From Ammonifex sp. (lineage in GTDB: Bacteria > Bacillota > Desulfotomaculia > Desulfotomaculales > DYER01): a stretch of DNA of 56,434 bases. The stretch spans positions 1 through 56,434 of the forward strand of contig DYER01000105.1 of assembly GCA_020725605.1 (NCBI GenBank). The letters are read 5' to 3'. This document shows positions 7,917 to 15,801 of this stretch, one piece after another (the stretch's first letter is position 1; the number at the start of each line of letters is the position of its first letter). The notes beneath the pieces were generated by a model. The model made no database searches. It was not told the origin of the DNA and saw only the letters and a list, made by a program, of their open reading frames with translations. The position numbers were made by a program, and so were the translations under genes.

Positions 7917-8738
7917 TTAGTCTTTGGAGTTCTTGGGAGGTATGACGATTCCTTTTTGGATAAGGTGATTGATTAACGCTTGATGATTTAATCTCGGAGT
8001 GTATATAGGTCTTTCCATTGTTTCGGCGAAAAGCACCTCCATATCAAGAGCGTTCGTACTATTAAGGATTAGCCATATGATTAGAGGTAGCGGTCTAGTT
8101 CTTATACCTGTTCTAAACTCTATGTTAACCCATGGTAAGGGCAACGGTACTCCAAACGATTCAGGGTTTTGCAGCTTGCTACACGTGGACGTCCAAAGTA
8201 GTCTGCCGGAATCAGGGTCAAAGAGGTGGATTATACCGTACATTCTACAAACCAACGGGCGGTATTCGTATATCATACACTTGTTGTCTAGTAGAAAAGG
8301 GCATTCGGTTCTAATTTTTTCCAGCTCGGAGGTCACGGTATGGACGTATTTCACAATGTCTCGTTCTTTCACCAGTTCGGCTAAACTCGGTACTCGGTCG
8401 AGGATGTCTTGGTAGCAATTAACTGTCTTTTCTGTAATTGTAGCCAATAAATCATCCGAAAGGTGGTTAATTCCCAGTTGTACGAAAGCGAATTCCTCTG
8501 GGTATACCACTACGATATTATAACAACACTCTGCGCATCCGATTCTGCAAGGATGATCAGGGTGCTCTTGCCGGTAAAGGTTTGTTATAAGTTCTATTTC
8601 TCTGTATATTTCGAGCACTCTACTACATCTAGTATCAGAATCGGTTGGAAGACTAGCCTTCGACTCAATCTGATGCCAACAACATCTTTTATACTTCTTG
8701 CCGCTACCGCAAGGGCAGGGATCGTTTCTACCAACCAT
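7917..8738 (-). CDS. SEC-C plus YkgJ-type cysteine cluster protein
   Basis: A 273-residue protein. The N-terminus is a SEC-C zinc motif (DPCPCGSGKKYKRCC). Next comes a YkgJ-like cluster, CRIGCAECC, followed by CPFLLDNKCMIYEYRPLVCR, the CxxCxxxC type thought to bind zinc or iron. Function is unknown; SEC-C domains are found in proteins that interact with SecA or ribosomes. Its base composition is far lower in GC than the neighbouring pilus genes, so it looks horizontally acquired. It lies between the IS605 left end and tadB and opposes the operon. Confidence 0.75.
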   Translation of the reverse strand: MVGRNDPCPCGSGKKYKRCCWHQIESKASLPTDSDTRCSRVLEIYREIELITNLYRQEHPDHPCRIGCAECCYNIVVVYPEEFAFVQLGINHLSDDLLATITEKTVNCYQDILDRVPSLAELVKERDIVKYVHTVTSELEKIRTECPFLLDNKCMIYEYRPLVCRMYGIIHLFDPDSGRLLWTSTCSKLQNPESFGVPLPLPWVNIEFRTGIRTRPLPLIIWLILNSTNALDMEVLFAETMERPIYTPRLNHQALINHLIQKGIVIPPKNSKD

Positions 8739-8865
8739 TTCGGAAACCCCTTTTTGCTAGAAAGGTGACCCATTCCGTTTTTATTTCGCCTTTCGTTTGT
8801 TTTTTCCTTTCTTGTTACCTTACTCGTGGCAAAGAAATCCTTTACTACAAAGGGGGCGAAACCAA

Positions 8866-9669
8866 TTGGTCTTGCCGGTTCTTCTCCTGGCCCTGACGCT
8901 GTTCCTGCTCTTCTACACCCTCGCGGGCGGCCCGCTGCCGGCGGGCGAGGAGGTCCGCGGCCTCGCGGCGCGCCTCGGCCCTCCGGCGGCCTCCGCCGGG
9001 TGCGCCTTCCTCGCGGCCGCGGCCCTCTTCGGCACGCCCCTGGCCGCACTTTCCTGGGCCGTGGTGGGCTGGCTTCTGCCCGGCTGGGCGAACGACTTCC
9101 TGGCCGCCAGGAGCCGCGCCCGGCTACGGGCCCTGGCCCGGGACTTCGCTGCCGCGGCGGCGGGCATGTACGCGGCCGGCCAGACCACTCCCGAGGTGGT
9201 GCGCGCCGCGGCCGGCGAGTTCCCCGAGCCCTTGCGGACCGACTTCGCGGAGATGGTGGCCGAGCGGGAGCGCAACAGGAACTTCAGCTTTCCGCGGGCC
9301 TTCAGGGGACTGGCGGAAAGGTACGGACTGCCCGAGTTCCGGGCCGTGGCGGAGATAGTCGAGGCCAGCGAGAGGGCGGGCGGCCCCCGGGCCGCGGCCA
9401 GGGGGCTGGAGCGGCTGGGGCGGGCCCTCAGGCAGAGGGACCGCCTGCTGGCCGAGCGCGCCAGGGCCCTGGCCGAGGTGAAGATGGCCGGGTACGTGGT
9501 GGTGGGCCTGCTCCTGGCGGGCCTGGCCGCGGACGCCACGGCGCTCCGGCATTACTTCTCCGGGGGGTCCGGTAAGCTGGCGGCGGGGGCGGCCTCGGCC
9601 GTCGTGGCGGGCCTGATATTGATGCTCAGGAAGTTTTCCGCAAATCCCGATCTGGAAGGGGGTGCCTGA
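8866..9669 (+). CDS. tadB: TadB-like pilus platform protein, copy 1
   Basis: A 267-residue integral membrane protein of the type II secretion F superfamily, with two N-terminal helices, a cytoplasmic helical region and two C-terminal helices. The cytoplasmic part has the family pattern: an AAGMYAAGQTTPEVVRAA segment and EVKMAGYVVVG entering the third helix. It should dock on the TadA ATPase and drive pilin extraction. TTG 8866 is chosen because AAAGGGGG lies 9 bases upstream and the frame enters the first helix at once. The start lies just past the AT-rich insert. The gene overlaps tadC by 8 bases. Confidence 0.75.
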   Translation: MVLPVLLLALTLFLLFYTLAGGPLPAGEEVRGLAARLGPPAASAGCAFLAAAALFGTPLAALSWAVVGWLLPGWANDFLAARSRARLRALARDFAAAAAGMYAAGQTTPEVVRAAAGEFPEPLRTDFAEMVAERERNRNFSFPRAFRGLAERYGLPEFRAVAEIVEASERAGGPRAAARGLERLGRALRQRDRLLAERARALAEVKMAGYVVVGLLLAGLAADATALRHYFSGGSGKLAAGAASAVVAGLILMLRKFSANPDLEGGA

Positions 9670-10474
9670 CGTGCTGGCGGCTCTGGGCGTCTTCGCTTGC
9701 GCGGCGGCCCTGCTCCTGGCCCTGGCCCTGCCGGGCGAGTGGTCCCCATCCCCCGCGGCCCTGGCGGCCGGCTCCCTGCGGCGCAAGATCTACGGGTGGC
9801 TCCTGCGGGGCGACCGGGTGCTGGCCTACGAGCTGGCCGGCAGGAGCCCGGAGGAGGTGCTGAAGAGGGCCGCGCTCCTGGGCCCCGCCATGGGCGCGCT
9901 GGCGCTCATCCTCTGCTGGCGGGCCCTCGGCGCGCTGGCCCTGCTCCCGACCCTGGCCCTGGCGGCGGCGGTCCTGGTGGCCCTGGACGCGGCGGTGGCC
10001 AACGAGTGCCGGCGCTGGCGGGAGCGGCTGGCGGACGGCGTGCCCGCGCTGGTGGCCTTCGTCCCGGCCTTCCTGGAGACCGGGGTGATCACCCCGCGCC
10101 GGGCCCTGGAGGCGGCCCTGCCGTTCCTGCCGGAGCCCCTGCGCTCCGAGCTGGGCCGCGCCCTGGGGCCGCTGGCCCGCAAAGGGAGCCTGGAGGCCCT
10201 GGACGACCTGCGGCGGCGGGCCGCCGACCCCCTGGTGGACGCCGTGTGCTTCAGGCTGAAGGCGGGGTGGGACGCCGGGATCGGGCCCGACATCTTCGAG
10301 GACCTGGCGGAGCAGGTCCGGAACGCGCGGGAGGTCGCGGCGGCGCGGGCCACCGCGGCCCGGGGCGGGCTGCTGGCCCTGGTGTGCGTGGTCGGCCTGC
10401 TGGGGGCGGCGCTGGTCTTCGGGTACCCGGCGTGGAGGCACATCACCGGAGCGATGGGAGGGATGTTCAGATAG
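9662..10474 (+). CDS. tadC: TadC-like pilus platform protein, copy 1
   Basis: A 270-residue membrane protein with the same architecture as the preceding gene: N-terminal helices, a cytoplasmic domain beginning RWRERLADGVPALVAF with a FLETGVITPRRALEAA segment, and a C-terminal helix pair. Such pairs form the inner-membrane platform of Tad pili. Start GTG 9662 overlaps the tadB stop; GTG 9671 is possible. The carboxy end MFR-TAG contains the ribosome binding site region for the next small reading frame. Confidence 0.72.
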   Translation: MPDVLAALGVFACAAALLLALALPGEWSPSPAALAAGSLRRKIYGWLLRGDRVLAYELAGRSPEEVLKRAALLGPAMGALALILCWRALGALALLPTLALAAAVLVALDAAVANECRRWRERLADGVPALVAFVPAFLETGVITPRRALEAALPFLPEPLRSELGRALGPLARKGSLEALDDLRRRAADPLVDAVCFRLKAGWDAGIGPDIFEDLAEQVRNAREVAAARATAARGGLLALVCVVGLLGAALVFGYPAWRHITGAMGGMFR

Positions 10475-10596
10475 TATCCGGCAAGAAGAAAGTCGCCTGG
10501 ATTGCAATGGCGGTCGTCTGCGCGGTGCTGGCGGCCGTCCTTATTTTCTGGATGCGGTGGCTCTTTGTCGTCGTCTGGACCTGGTTCTTCCGCTGA
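10471..10596 (+). CDS. Small single-helix membrane protein
   Basis: A 41-residue frame: a basic start (SGKKK) followed by one long hydrophobic helix ending WTWFFR. No ATG, GTG or TTG gives the whole frame. An ATA at 10471 lies 8 bases after GGGAGGG, ideal spacing; the first ATG (10507) would leave only 29 residues and has no good site. It fits tightly between tadC and the pilin gene. Unknown function; it may assist pilin assembly. Confidence 0.4.
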   Translation: MVSGKKKVAWIAMAVVCAVLAAVLIFWMRWLFVVVWTWFFR

Positions 10597-10622
10597 CCAA
10601 AACTTTTAGGGAGGGTGGTAGC

Positions 10623-10832
10623 GTGTTGAAGAAAGCGGCGCTTCGCCTGTATGCCGGGGCGGTGCGGCTTATGAAGGACCAGACCGGCTCGCTCCCCCAG
10701 CTCACCTGGGTCCTGGGGGCCGCGGTCGTTACGGTGCTGATCGTGGGGGTCCTGATGCGGACCATGCCGGACACCGTGGGCAGCTTCTTCTCCGCCGCCG
10801 CGCAGTGGATACGCTCCCAGTTCGGGTTCTGA
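10623..10832 (+). CDS. Flp-like small pilin candidate
   Basis: A 69-residue protein with a short basic leader, then QTGSLPQLTWVLGAAVV into a single hydrophobic helix and a short amphipathic tail. This is the layout of Flp-type pilins that prepilin peptidases process before the hydrophobic segment. Start GTG 10623 follows GGGAGGGTGG. The position after TadB/TadC supports a pilin role. It differs from the pilins at 22023 and 22356, which carry the ERGG..TTE leader. Confidence 0.6.
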   Translation: MLKKAALRLYAGAVRLMKDQTGSLPQLTWVLGAAVVTVLIVGVLMRTMPDTVGSFFSAAAQWIRSQFGF

Positions 10833-10848
10833 AGGGAGTCGGTGCGCG

Positions 10849-11262
10849 GTGCTGGACAAGGTGGTCGCGACCTTCGGGGGCCTGCTGGTGCTCGTCGTCT
10901 TCGCCCTGGGTTGCGCGTTCCTGGTGGGCCTGGTGGGCGAGTGGTACGCCCTGCAGAACGAGGCGGCCTACCTGGCCGCCTCCCAGGCCAGGTACGGCGG
11001 TTACACGACCGAGGCCAACGCCGAGCTGTCGCGCTTCATTGCGGAGCGCGGGCTGGAGCGGTCCAGGCTCTCCGTCGAGGTGTCGGCCCCCGGCGGCCCG
11101 GTCTTCTGGGGCACCCCGGTCCGGGCCAGGATCACCTACCGGTTTCCCTACCGCCTGGGCCGGTGGGCCTCCTTCGACGTGCCGGTGACCGGGGCGGGCC
11201 GCGCGGTGAGCGCCTACGTGCCGGGGGCCTACGGGGTGGACTACACCTGGCCGAGCTACTGA
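10849..11262 (+). CDS. TadE/DUF4320-like pseudopilin
   Basis: A 137-residue protein with one N-terminal hydrophobic helix (FGGLLVLVVFALGCAFLVGL) and a small extracytoplasmic domain. This is the TadE/DUF4320 plan of minor pseudopilins that prime or cap a Tad pilus. A tyrosine-rich C-terminus (YGVDYTWPSY) is present. Start GTG 10849; the upstream gene ends 16 bases before. Confidence 0.6.
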   Translation: MLDKVVATFGGLLVLVVFALGCAFLVGLVGEWYALQNEAAYLAASQARYGGYTTEANAELSRFIAERGLERSRLSVEVSAPGGPVFWGTPVRARITYRFPYRLGRWASFDVPVTGAGRAVSAYVPGAYGVDYTWPSY

Positions 11263-11272
11263 GGTGGTCACC

Positions 11273-11827
11273 ATGGGAACCAAGGAAAGGGACCTGGCCT
11301 TCTGGCTCTTCGCGGCGGCCGCGGCCGGGTCCCTCGCTTTCAGGAGCGTTGCTTTTCTGGCCGCGGCCTTCTTCTTCGCGGGCCTGCTCCTCTGGCACTT
11401 CGCGGCGGAGCGGCCCCGGGCGATACGCAGGAGCCGCGAGGCGGACTTCGTGGCCGCGGTCTTCGTCCCCCTGTGGCCTTGCGCCGCCCGCCTGCGGCTG
11501 CTCCTGGCGCGGCGCAGGATTTCCGGCCGGTGGAAGCGGGCCTGGGAGGTGCACGTGCTGGGGGCGGGCAGGGAACTGATGCCGGTGCTGGAGGAGGATC
11601 TGCTCCGCGCGGCCCGGGAAATGCCGGGCCTTTATTTCTGGGAAACTTCCTTCCCGGTGCCCGCGGCCGTGAGGAAGCTAATCAGGGAGAAGGAGAGGCA
11701 GGGTAAGGCGTTCTGGACGAAAGGAAGGCTCCCGGTGCCGCGGGCGCCCTTCCTGGAGGAGAGGATGGACCCGAGGCGCGCCCGGCACGGGGCGGTACTG
11801 ATTGATTTTAGGGGGTGTTCCGGCTGA
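11273..11827 (+). CDS. Unknown membrane-anchored protein
   Basis: A 184-residue protein with two adjacent N-terminal helices and a basic cytoplasmic part rich in arginine. I find no known domain. ATG 11273 is preferred over GTG 11264 because GAGGTGG lies at suitable distance. Its end overlaps the cpaB gene by 13 bases, so it is probably translated together with it and belongs to the pilus operon. Confidence 0.5.
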   Translation: MGTKERDLAFWLFAAAAAGSLAFRSVAFLAAAFFFAGLLLWHFAAERPRAIRRSREADFVAAVFVPLWPCAARLRLLLARRRISGRWKRAWEVHVLGAGRELMPVLEEDLLRAAREMPGLYFWETSFPVPAAVRKLIREKERQGKAFWTKGRLPVPRAPFLEERMDPRRARHGAVLIDFRGCSG

Positions 11828-12471
11828 GCAGAAAGGCCATCATCGTCGTTTCCCTGATACTGGCCGCGCTCTTCACCCTGCTCCTGGTGCGGGGCACGAA
11901 CGCGAAGTACGCGGAACTGAAGAGGACCGTGGACGTGGTGAAGACCACCACGTTCGTACCGGCCGGCTCCGAAATCCGGCCGGACCAGGTGACCACGGTG
12001 AAATTGCCTGAGGCCGTGGGCCGGGACCTGGTGCGCGACGTCGGAGAGGTGGTCGGGAAGGCGCCGAAGGTCTCCCTGGTCGAGGGCCAGTTCGTCTTCC
12101 CCGGCACCCTGGAGCCCGCGGCCAGGAGGCCCGGCACGGTGGAGGTTCACGTTCCCGTTGACCTCTCGTCTTCGGCGGCCGTGGTGGCCGGCGACGTCGT
12201 GGACGTGTACGCGGTCTCGAAGGGCGCCCAGGGCGAGGCGGGAAGCGCCGTCGAGATCTGTCGCGGCGCCAGGGTCCTGCACTCGCTGGACCAGACGGGT
12301 TCCGAGGTCTCGCCGGTTGAGAAGAAGGGCCCGGTCCAGGCCGCGGCCCCTCCGGGGTCGAAGAGCCCGGTGAGCGTGGGCCTGGAGGTGCCGAAGGAGG
12401 TCGCTCCGGCCCTGGTGCAGGCGGCCAGCCAGAAGAGAGTCTACCTGGTGAAGAGCGGCCCCGCGAGCTGA
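11815..12471 (+). CDS. cpaB: CpaB/RcpC-like SAF-domain protein, copy 1
   Basis: A 218-residue protein with one N-terminal helix and a SAF domain. The segment TTFVPAGSEIRPDQVTTVKL is the typical SAF opening. Then comes a CpaB-type region with VHVPVDLSSSAAVVAGD and VVDVYAV. CpaB proteins sit on the outer face of the membrane and guide or stabilise Flp pili. Start GTG 11815. Confidence 0.75.
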   Translation: MFRLSRKAIIVVSLILAALFTLLLVRGTNAKYAELKRTVDVVKTTTFVPAGSEIRPDQVTTVKLPEAVGRDLVRDVGEVVGKAPKVSLVEGQFVFPGTLEPAARRPGTVEVHVPVDLSSSAAVVAGDVVDVYAVSKGAQGEAGSAVEICRGARVLHSLDQTGSEVSPVEKKGPVQAAAPPGSKSPVSVGLEVPKEVAPALVQAASQKRVYLVKSGPAS

Positions 12472-12502
12472 GCGGGGCTTATTTTTTGGGGTGGCACAGG
12501 GG

Positions 12503-13957
12503 ATGTACTGCGTGATTGCTGTCGAGCCGGGCATCGCCCCGGTGGTGCGCGACAACCTGGCGCGGAGGTTCCCGGACTGGCGGTTCGAGACGGTCACGGA
12601 CGCCCGGGAGCTCTTCGCCCTGGCCCGGACCGAACCCGACGCGGTCGTGGTGTCGCGGTTCCTCCCGGGCGAGGAGCCCGCCGAGGTCCTGCGGCGGCTG
12701 CCGGTCGAGTTCCCTTCCAGCCACATCGTGCTCCTGGTGGGGGCCCTGGACGAGCGGGCCAGGGCCTACCTGCGGCAGGCCGCCGGGTACGGCCTGCGCA
12801 ACGCGGTCACGGGGAAGCTTCCCGGCGACCGGCCCTACACCGTCTTCGCGGCCCTGGAGCAGGCGCGGGAGGAGATGCCCGCGGTCGAGGGGCTGGAGTG
12901 GGAGGAAGAGCCGGAGGGAGCGAACGCCGGAGAGCCGGACGTCCGCGCCCGCGCGGCAGAGGACGCCGAGCCGCTTGAGCAGGAAGAACGGTCGGAGCCG
13001 GATCTCAGGGGCCGCGCTTTTCGTCCCGAACGCGGCGGGGACGGCCTGGAGCCCCGCTGGAGCCGCGCCGAATCCAATAGGGTCGCCCGGCACGGCCTTT
13101 CCGAACGCGGGCTTCCGGCCCGCGGGCGCGGCGCGTGGGGCTTCGTCCTGGTGGCCGCCAACAAGGGCGGCGTGGGCAAGACGACGGTGGCCGCGGCCCT
13201 CTCCCTGGCCCTGGCGCGGGGAGGGGTTCCGGTGTGCCTGGCGGACTTCGACTTCGGCGGCCCCAGCGTGGCGGAGTTCTTCGACATCAGGAACCGGTCC
13301 GGAATGGAGCGGCTGGCGGGGGCGCGGCGTCCGGGAAGGCTGGCCCGCGAGTTGCTGGTGGAGGTCGAAAAGAATTTGGCCGTCCTGCCGGGGCCCATGG
13401 ACAAGACTATCCCGGCCCTGGGACCGGAAGAGACGGTGGAGATCGTGGACGAGCTGCTCCGGGACTACCTGGTGGTCGGCGACACGCCCCCGGAGTTCTG
13501 GGCCGGCAAGCCCTGGCTGGAGGGGCTCTTCGAGCGGGCCGACCTGATCCTGGCCGTGGTGGACCAGTCGAAGCTCAGCGAGGCCGAGACCCGCGACTAC
13601 GCCCCCAAGATGATCATGATGGGGGCCGAGCCGGGCCGCATCCGTATCGTGCTCAACAGGTTCAACTCCAGGCTCCACAGCGCGAGGAAGGTGGAGGCGG
13701 CCTTCAACGCGGGCTTCAGGATCAAAAAGAATCTGCCCCGCGTGGCCGTCTCCGTCCCGGAGGACTGGGAGAACTTCGTGCTCCAGGGCTACCGGGGCCT
13801 GGTGCCCGGCCTCGAGGACCGGGACTCCCCGTGGGTGAGGCTGGCCGAAGTCGTGGCGCGGGACCTCGGACTCTCCTACCGGCCCCCGGCCGGAGGCCGG
13901 CCCGCCGGGGGCGGGAAGGGCGTCCTGCCGGGACTCCTCGGCCGGTTCGCCCGCTAG
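12503..13957 (+). CDS. cpaE: CpaE/TadZ-like MinD/ParA ATPase
   Basis: A 484-residue protein. The N-terminal 120 residues look like an atypical receiver domain, and an acidic/arginine-rich linker follows. From residue about 215 there is a MinD/ParA ATPase with deviant Walker A NKGGVGKTTVAAAL near 221, the switch LADFDFGGPS and a VLNRFNSR segment. CpaE/TadZ proteins place the Tad machine in the cell. ATG 12503 follows GGGGTGG by 9 bases. Unlike the second ParA-like protein at 15681, its Walker lysines are intact. Confidence 0.83.
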   Translation: MYCVIAVEPGIAPVVRDNLARRFPDWRFETVTDARELFALARTEPDAVVVSRFLPGEEPAEVLRRLPVEFPSSHIVLLVGALDERARAYLRQAAGYGLRNAVTGKLPGDRPYTVFAALEQAREEMPAVEGLEWEEEPEGANAGEPDVRARAAEDAEPLEQEERSEPDLRGRAFRPERGGDGLEPRWSRAESNRVARHGLSERGLPARGRGAWGFVLVAANKGGVGKTTVAAALSLALARGGVPVCLADFDFGGPSVAEFFDIRNRSGMERLAGARRPGRLARELLVEVEKNLAVLPGPMDKTIPALGPEETVEIVDELLRDYLVVGDTPPEFWAGKPWLEGLFERADLILAVVDQSKLSEAETRDYAPKMIMMGAEPGRIRIVLNRFNSRLHSARKVEAAFNAGFRIKKNLPRVAVSVPEDWENFVLQGYRGLVPGLEDRDSPWVRLAEVVARDLGLSYRPPAGGRPAGGGKGVLPGLLGRFAR

Positions 13958-13971
13958 AGGGGCGTGGAATC

Positions 13972-15243
13972 GTGCGCGTGCTGCTTGTGGCCCCCGACGC
14001 CGGGGACCTGGCGGAATACCTGCGCGGCCGGGGACACGAGGTCAAGGAGGTCTACGTGAACGACCTGGCCCTGAGGGCGGCGGAGGCCTTCGCGCCGGAC
14101 GCGGTGCTGTATCTGGAGCATCCGCAATCGGCCGCGCCCCACGAGGACGTGCTGAAGGACCTGGTGCTGGCGGGCTTGCGCGTGGTGCTGGCGGCCCGGC
14201 GTGAAAGTCGCCTGGTCCCCTTCGCGGGCGCCCTGGGCGTGCGGGACTTCGTTTTCCTGCCCGCCGGACCCGAGGAGGTCCTGCGCCGCCTGGAGAATCC
14301 GGCCGCCCCCGGGGAGGCCGCAGAGGCGGTGCGCGGGCTGGCGGCGCGCGGGGCCGTTCTGGTAGTCTCCGGAACCGCCCCGACGCCCGCTGCCGATGCT
14401 GCCGCCGCGCCCGCGGACGGGGCGGAAGGGAGGGGCGTGCTGGCCGCGCTGGCGCGGCGGCTCCGACGCCCGCGGAAGCCGGGCGGACAGGACGCGCCGG
14501 AGTTCCCGGAAGCCCCGGCCGGGTCCGCGGCGGAAGCGCCGCCGGACCCGTACCGGGACGCCCTGACCGGATGTTTCGTCAGGCGCTACCTGCTGGAGCG
14601 GTTCTCCCCGGACGGCCCCTACGCGGTGGTCTTTCTGGACCTGGACAGCTTCAAGCCGGTCAACGACCTCCTGGGCCACGAGGCGGGGGACCGGGTGCTG
14701 GCCGCCTTCGGGAAGATGCTGCGCGACAACCTGAAGGGCCGCGACCTGGCCGTGCGGTGGGGCGGGGACGAGTTCGTGCTGGTTCTGCCGGGCACCTCCC
14801 GGAGGGACGCCGAGAGGGTGGTCGGAAACCTGAGGGCCGCCTGGGAAGAGTGCGCGCCGGACACCGGCAACCTGAGGGTGGGCTTCTCGGCGGGCGTGGC
14901 CCTCGGGAGGACCGCGGAGGACCTGGCGCGCGCGGTCAGGGCCGCGGACCGGGAGATGTACGCGAACAAGGGCGCGGCCCGGGCCGGGGCACCCGGCGTC
15001 CCCCATACCTCCGGCGTCCCCGAGGCCCGGGAGGCCGGACGGGAGGACTTCTGGGAGACGGCCCGGCAGGTCGCGGCGGGGCTGTTCTGGGCGCTCAGTT
15101 TGACGGTTCTGGTTTCGGCCGCGGTCTGGAGCGCGGACTTCGTGGCGTCCTTTTTCGGGGTGGAATACCCGGCGCTGCGCGCGGCGGCCCGGTTAGTGGA
15201 GGAAGCATGGAAGACGGCGTGGCTCGCGGTGGCGAGGCGTTAG
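13972..15243 (+). CDS. GGDEF diguanylate cyclase with C-terminal membrane helix
   Basis: A 423-residue protein. The N-terminus (RVLLVAPDAGDLAEYL) resembles a receiver or nucleotide-binding fold, followed by an alanine/proline-rich linker. The GGDEF domain starts at DPYRDALTGC. The signature RWGGDEF near residue 263 is intact, so it should make c-di-GMP from GTP. The inhibitory I-site position holds KGRD instead of RxxD, so product feedback may be lost. A hydrophobic helix near the C-terminus may anchor it. Start GTG 13972 has AGAGGGG upstream. It links the pilus operon to the c-di-GMP riboswitch and HD-GYP gene further downstream. Confidence 0.82.
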   Translation: MRVLLVAPDAGDLAEYLRGRGHEVKEVYVNDLALRAAEAFAPDAVLYLEHPQSAAPHEDVLKDLVLAGLRVVLAARRESRLVPFAGALGVRDFVFLPAGPEEVLRRLENPAAPGEAAEAVRGLAARGAVLVVSGTAPTPAADAAAAPADGAEGRGVLAALARRLRRPRKPGGQDAPEFPEAPAGSAAEAPPDPYRDALTGCFVRRYLLERFSPDGPYAVVFLDLDSFKPVNDLLGHEAGDRVLAAFGKMLRDNLKGRDLAVRWGGDEFVLVLPGTSRRDAERVVGNLRAAWEECAPDTGNLRVGFSAGVALGRTAEDLARAVRAADREMYANKGAARAGAPGVPHTSGVPEAREAGREDFWETARQVAAGLFWALSLTVLVSAAVWSADFVASFFGVEYPALRAAARLVEEAWKTAWLAVARR

Positions 15244-15267
15244 GCCGGCGGGAAGGAGACAAATGCG

Positions 15268-15801
15268 GTGATTGCCGCACATTACGCGGCGGCGGTAGTG
15301 CTCTGCGGGCTGTGCACCGCGGAAGACCTCAGAAGCCTGCAGATACCGGACCGCGTCGTTCTGCCCGCGCTGGCCCTGGGCCTGGCCCATCACGCGCTAC
15401 TGGGCCTCGGGTGGAAGTTCGCCCTGGCCGGGGCGGCGTTCGGGCTGGGCCTGGGGTTCCTGATGGCGCTGTGCGGGGGCGGGGGCGGCGACGCGAAGCT
15501 GCTGGCCGCGCTGGGGGCCTGGCTCGGGTGGGCTGGGCTGACGGCGGCGGCTCTTCTGGCGCACCTTGTTGGGCTGGTCTGGCTCGCGGCCCGCCGCCTG
15601 TGCGGGAAAAGGGAAGCGCGTCTGCCCTATGCTCCCCTTCTGTGGGCGGGGCTGGGTATTCTTGGAGGGGGTGACGTTGGTTGGACCTTGAGGCCAGGAT
15701 CAGGCGCATGGTGGAGTATCTTGACGAGGAGGCTGTTGCGTCGGCCCTCCAGGTTCCGGTCGAGGTCGTGCGGGGCGTGCTGCGCGGGGAGGCGGTGCTA
15801 A
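15268..15801 (+). CDS. Prepilin peptidase (A24) 1
   Basis: A 177-residue polytopic membrane aspartyl protease of the CpaA/TadV type, which trims pilin leaders. The two catalytic aspartates are in TAEDLRSLQIPD near residue 20 and in GGGGGDAKLL (GxGD) near 74. GTG 15268 lies 8 bases after GGAAGGAGA. The last 40 codons overlap the next gene by 121 bases and read as arginine/cysteine-rich sequence. The original stop was therefore probably earlier and the present tail may be the result of a frameshift. Confidence 0.8.
   Translation: MIAAHYAAAVVLCGLCTAEDLRSLQIPDRVVLPALALGLAHHALLGLGWKFALAGAAFGLGLGFLMALCGGGGGDAKLLAALGAWLGWAGLTAAALLAHLVGLVWLAARRLCGKREARLPYAPLLWAGLGILGGGDVGWTLRPGSGAWWSILTRRLLRRPSRFRSRSCGACCAGRRC

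Noticed and set aside
7758-7976. Plus-strand frame of 72 codons
   Set aside because: Overlaps the end of the SEC-C gene, has no ribosome binding site and no recognisable features.
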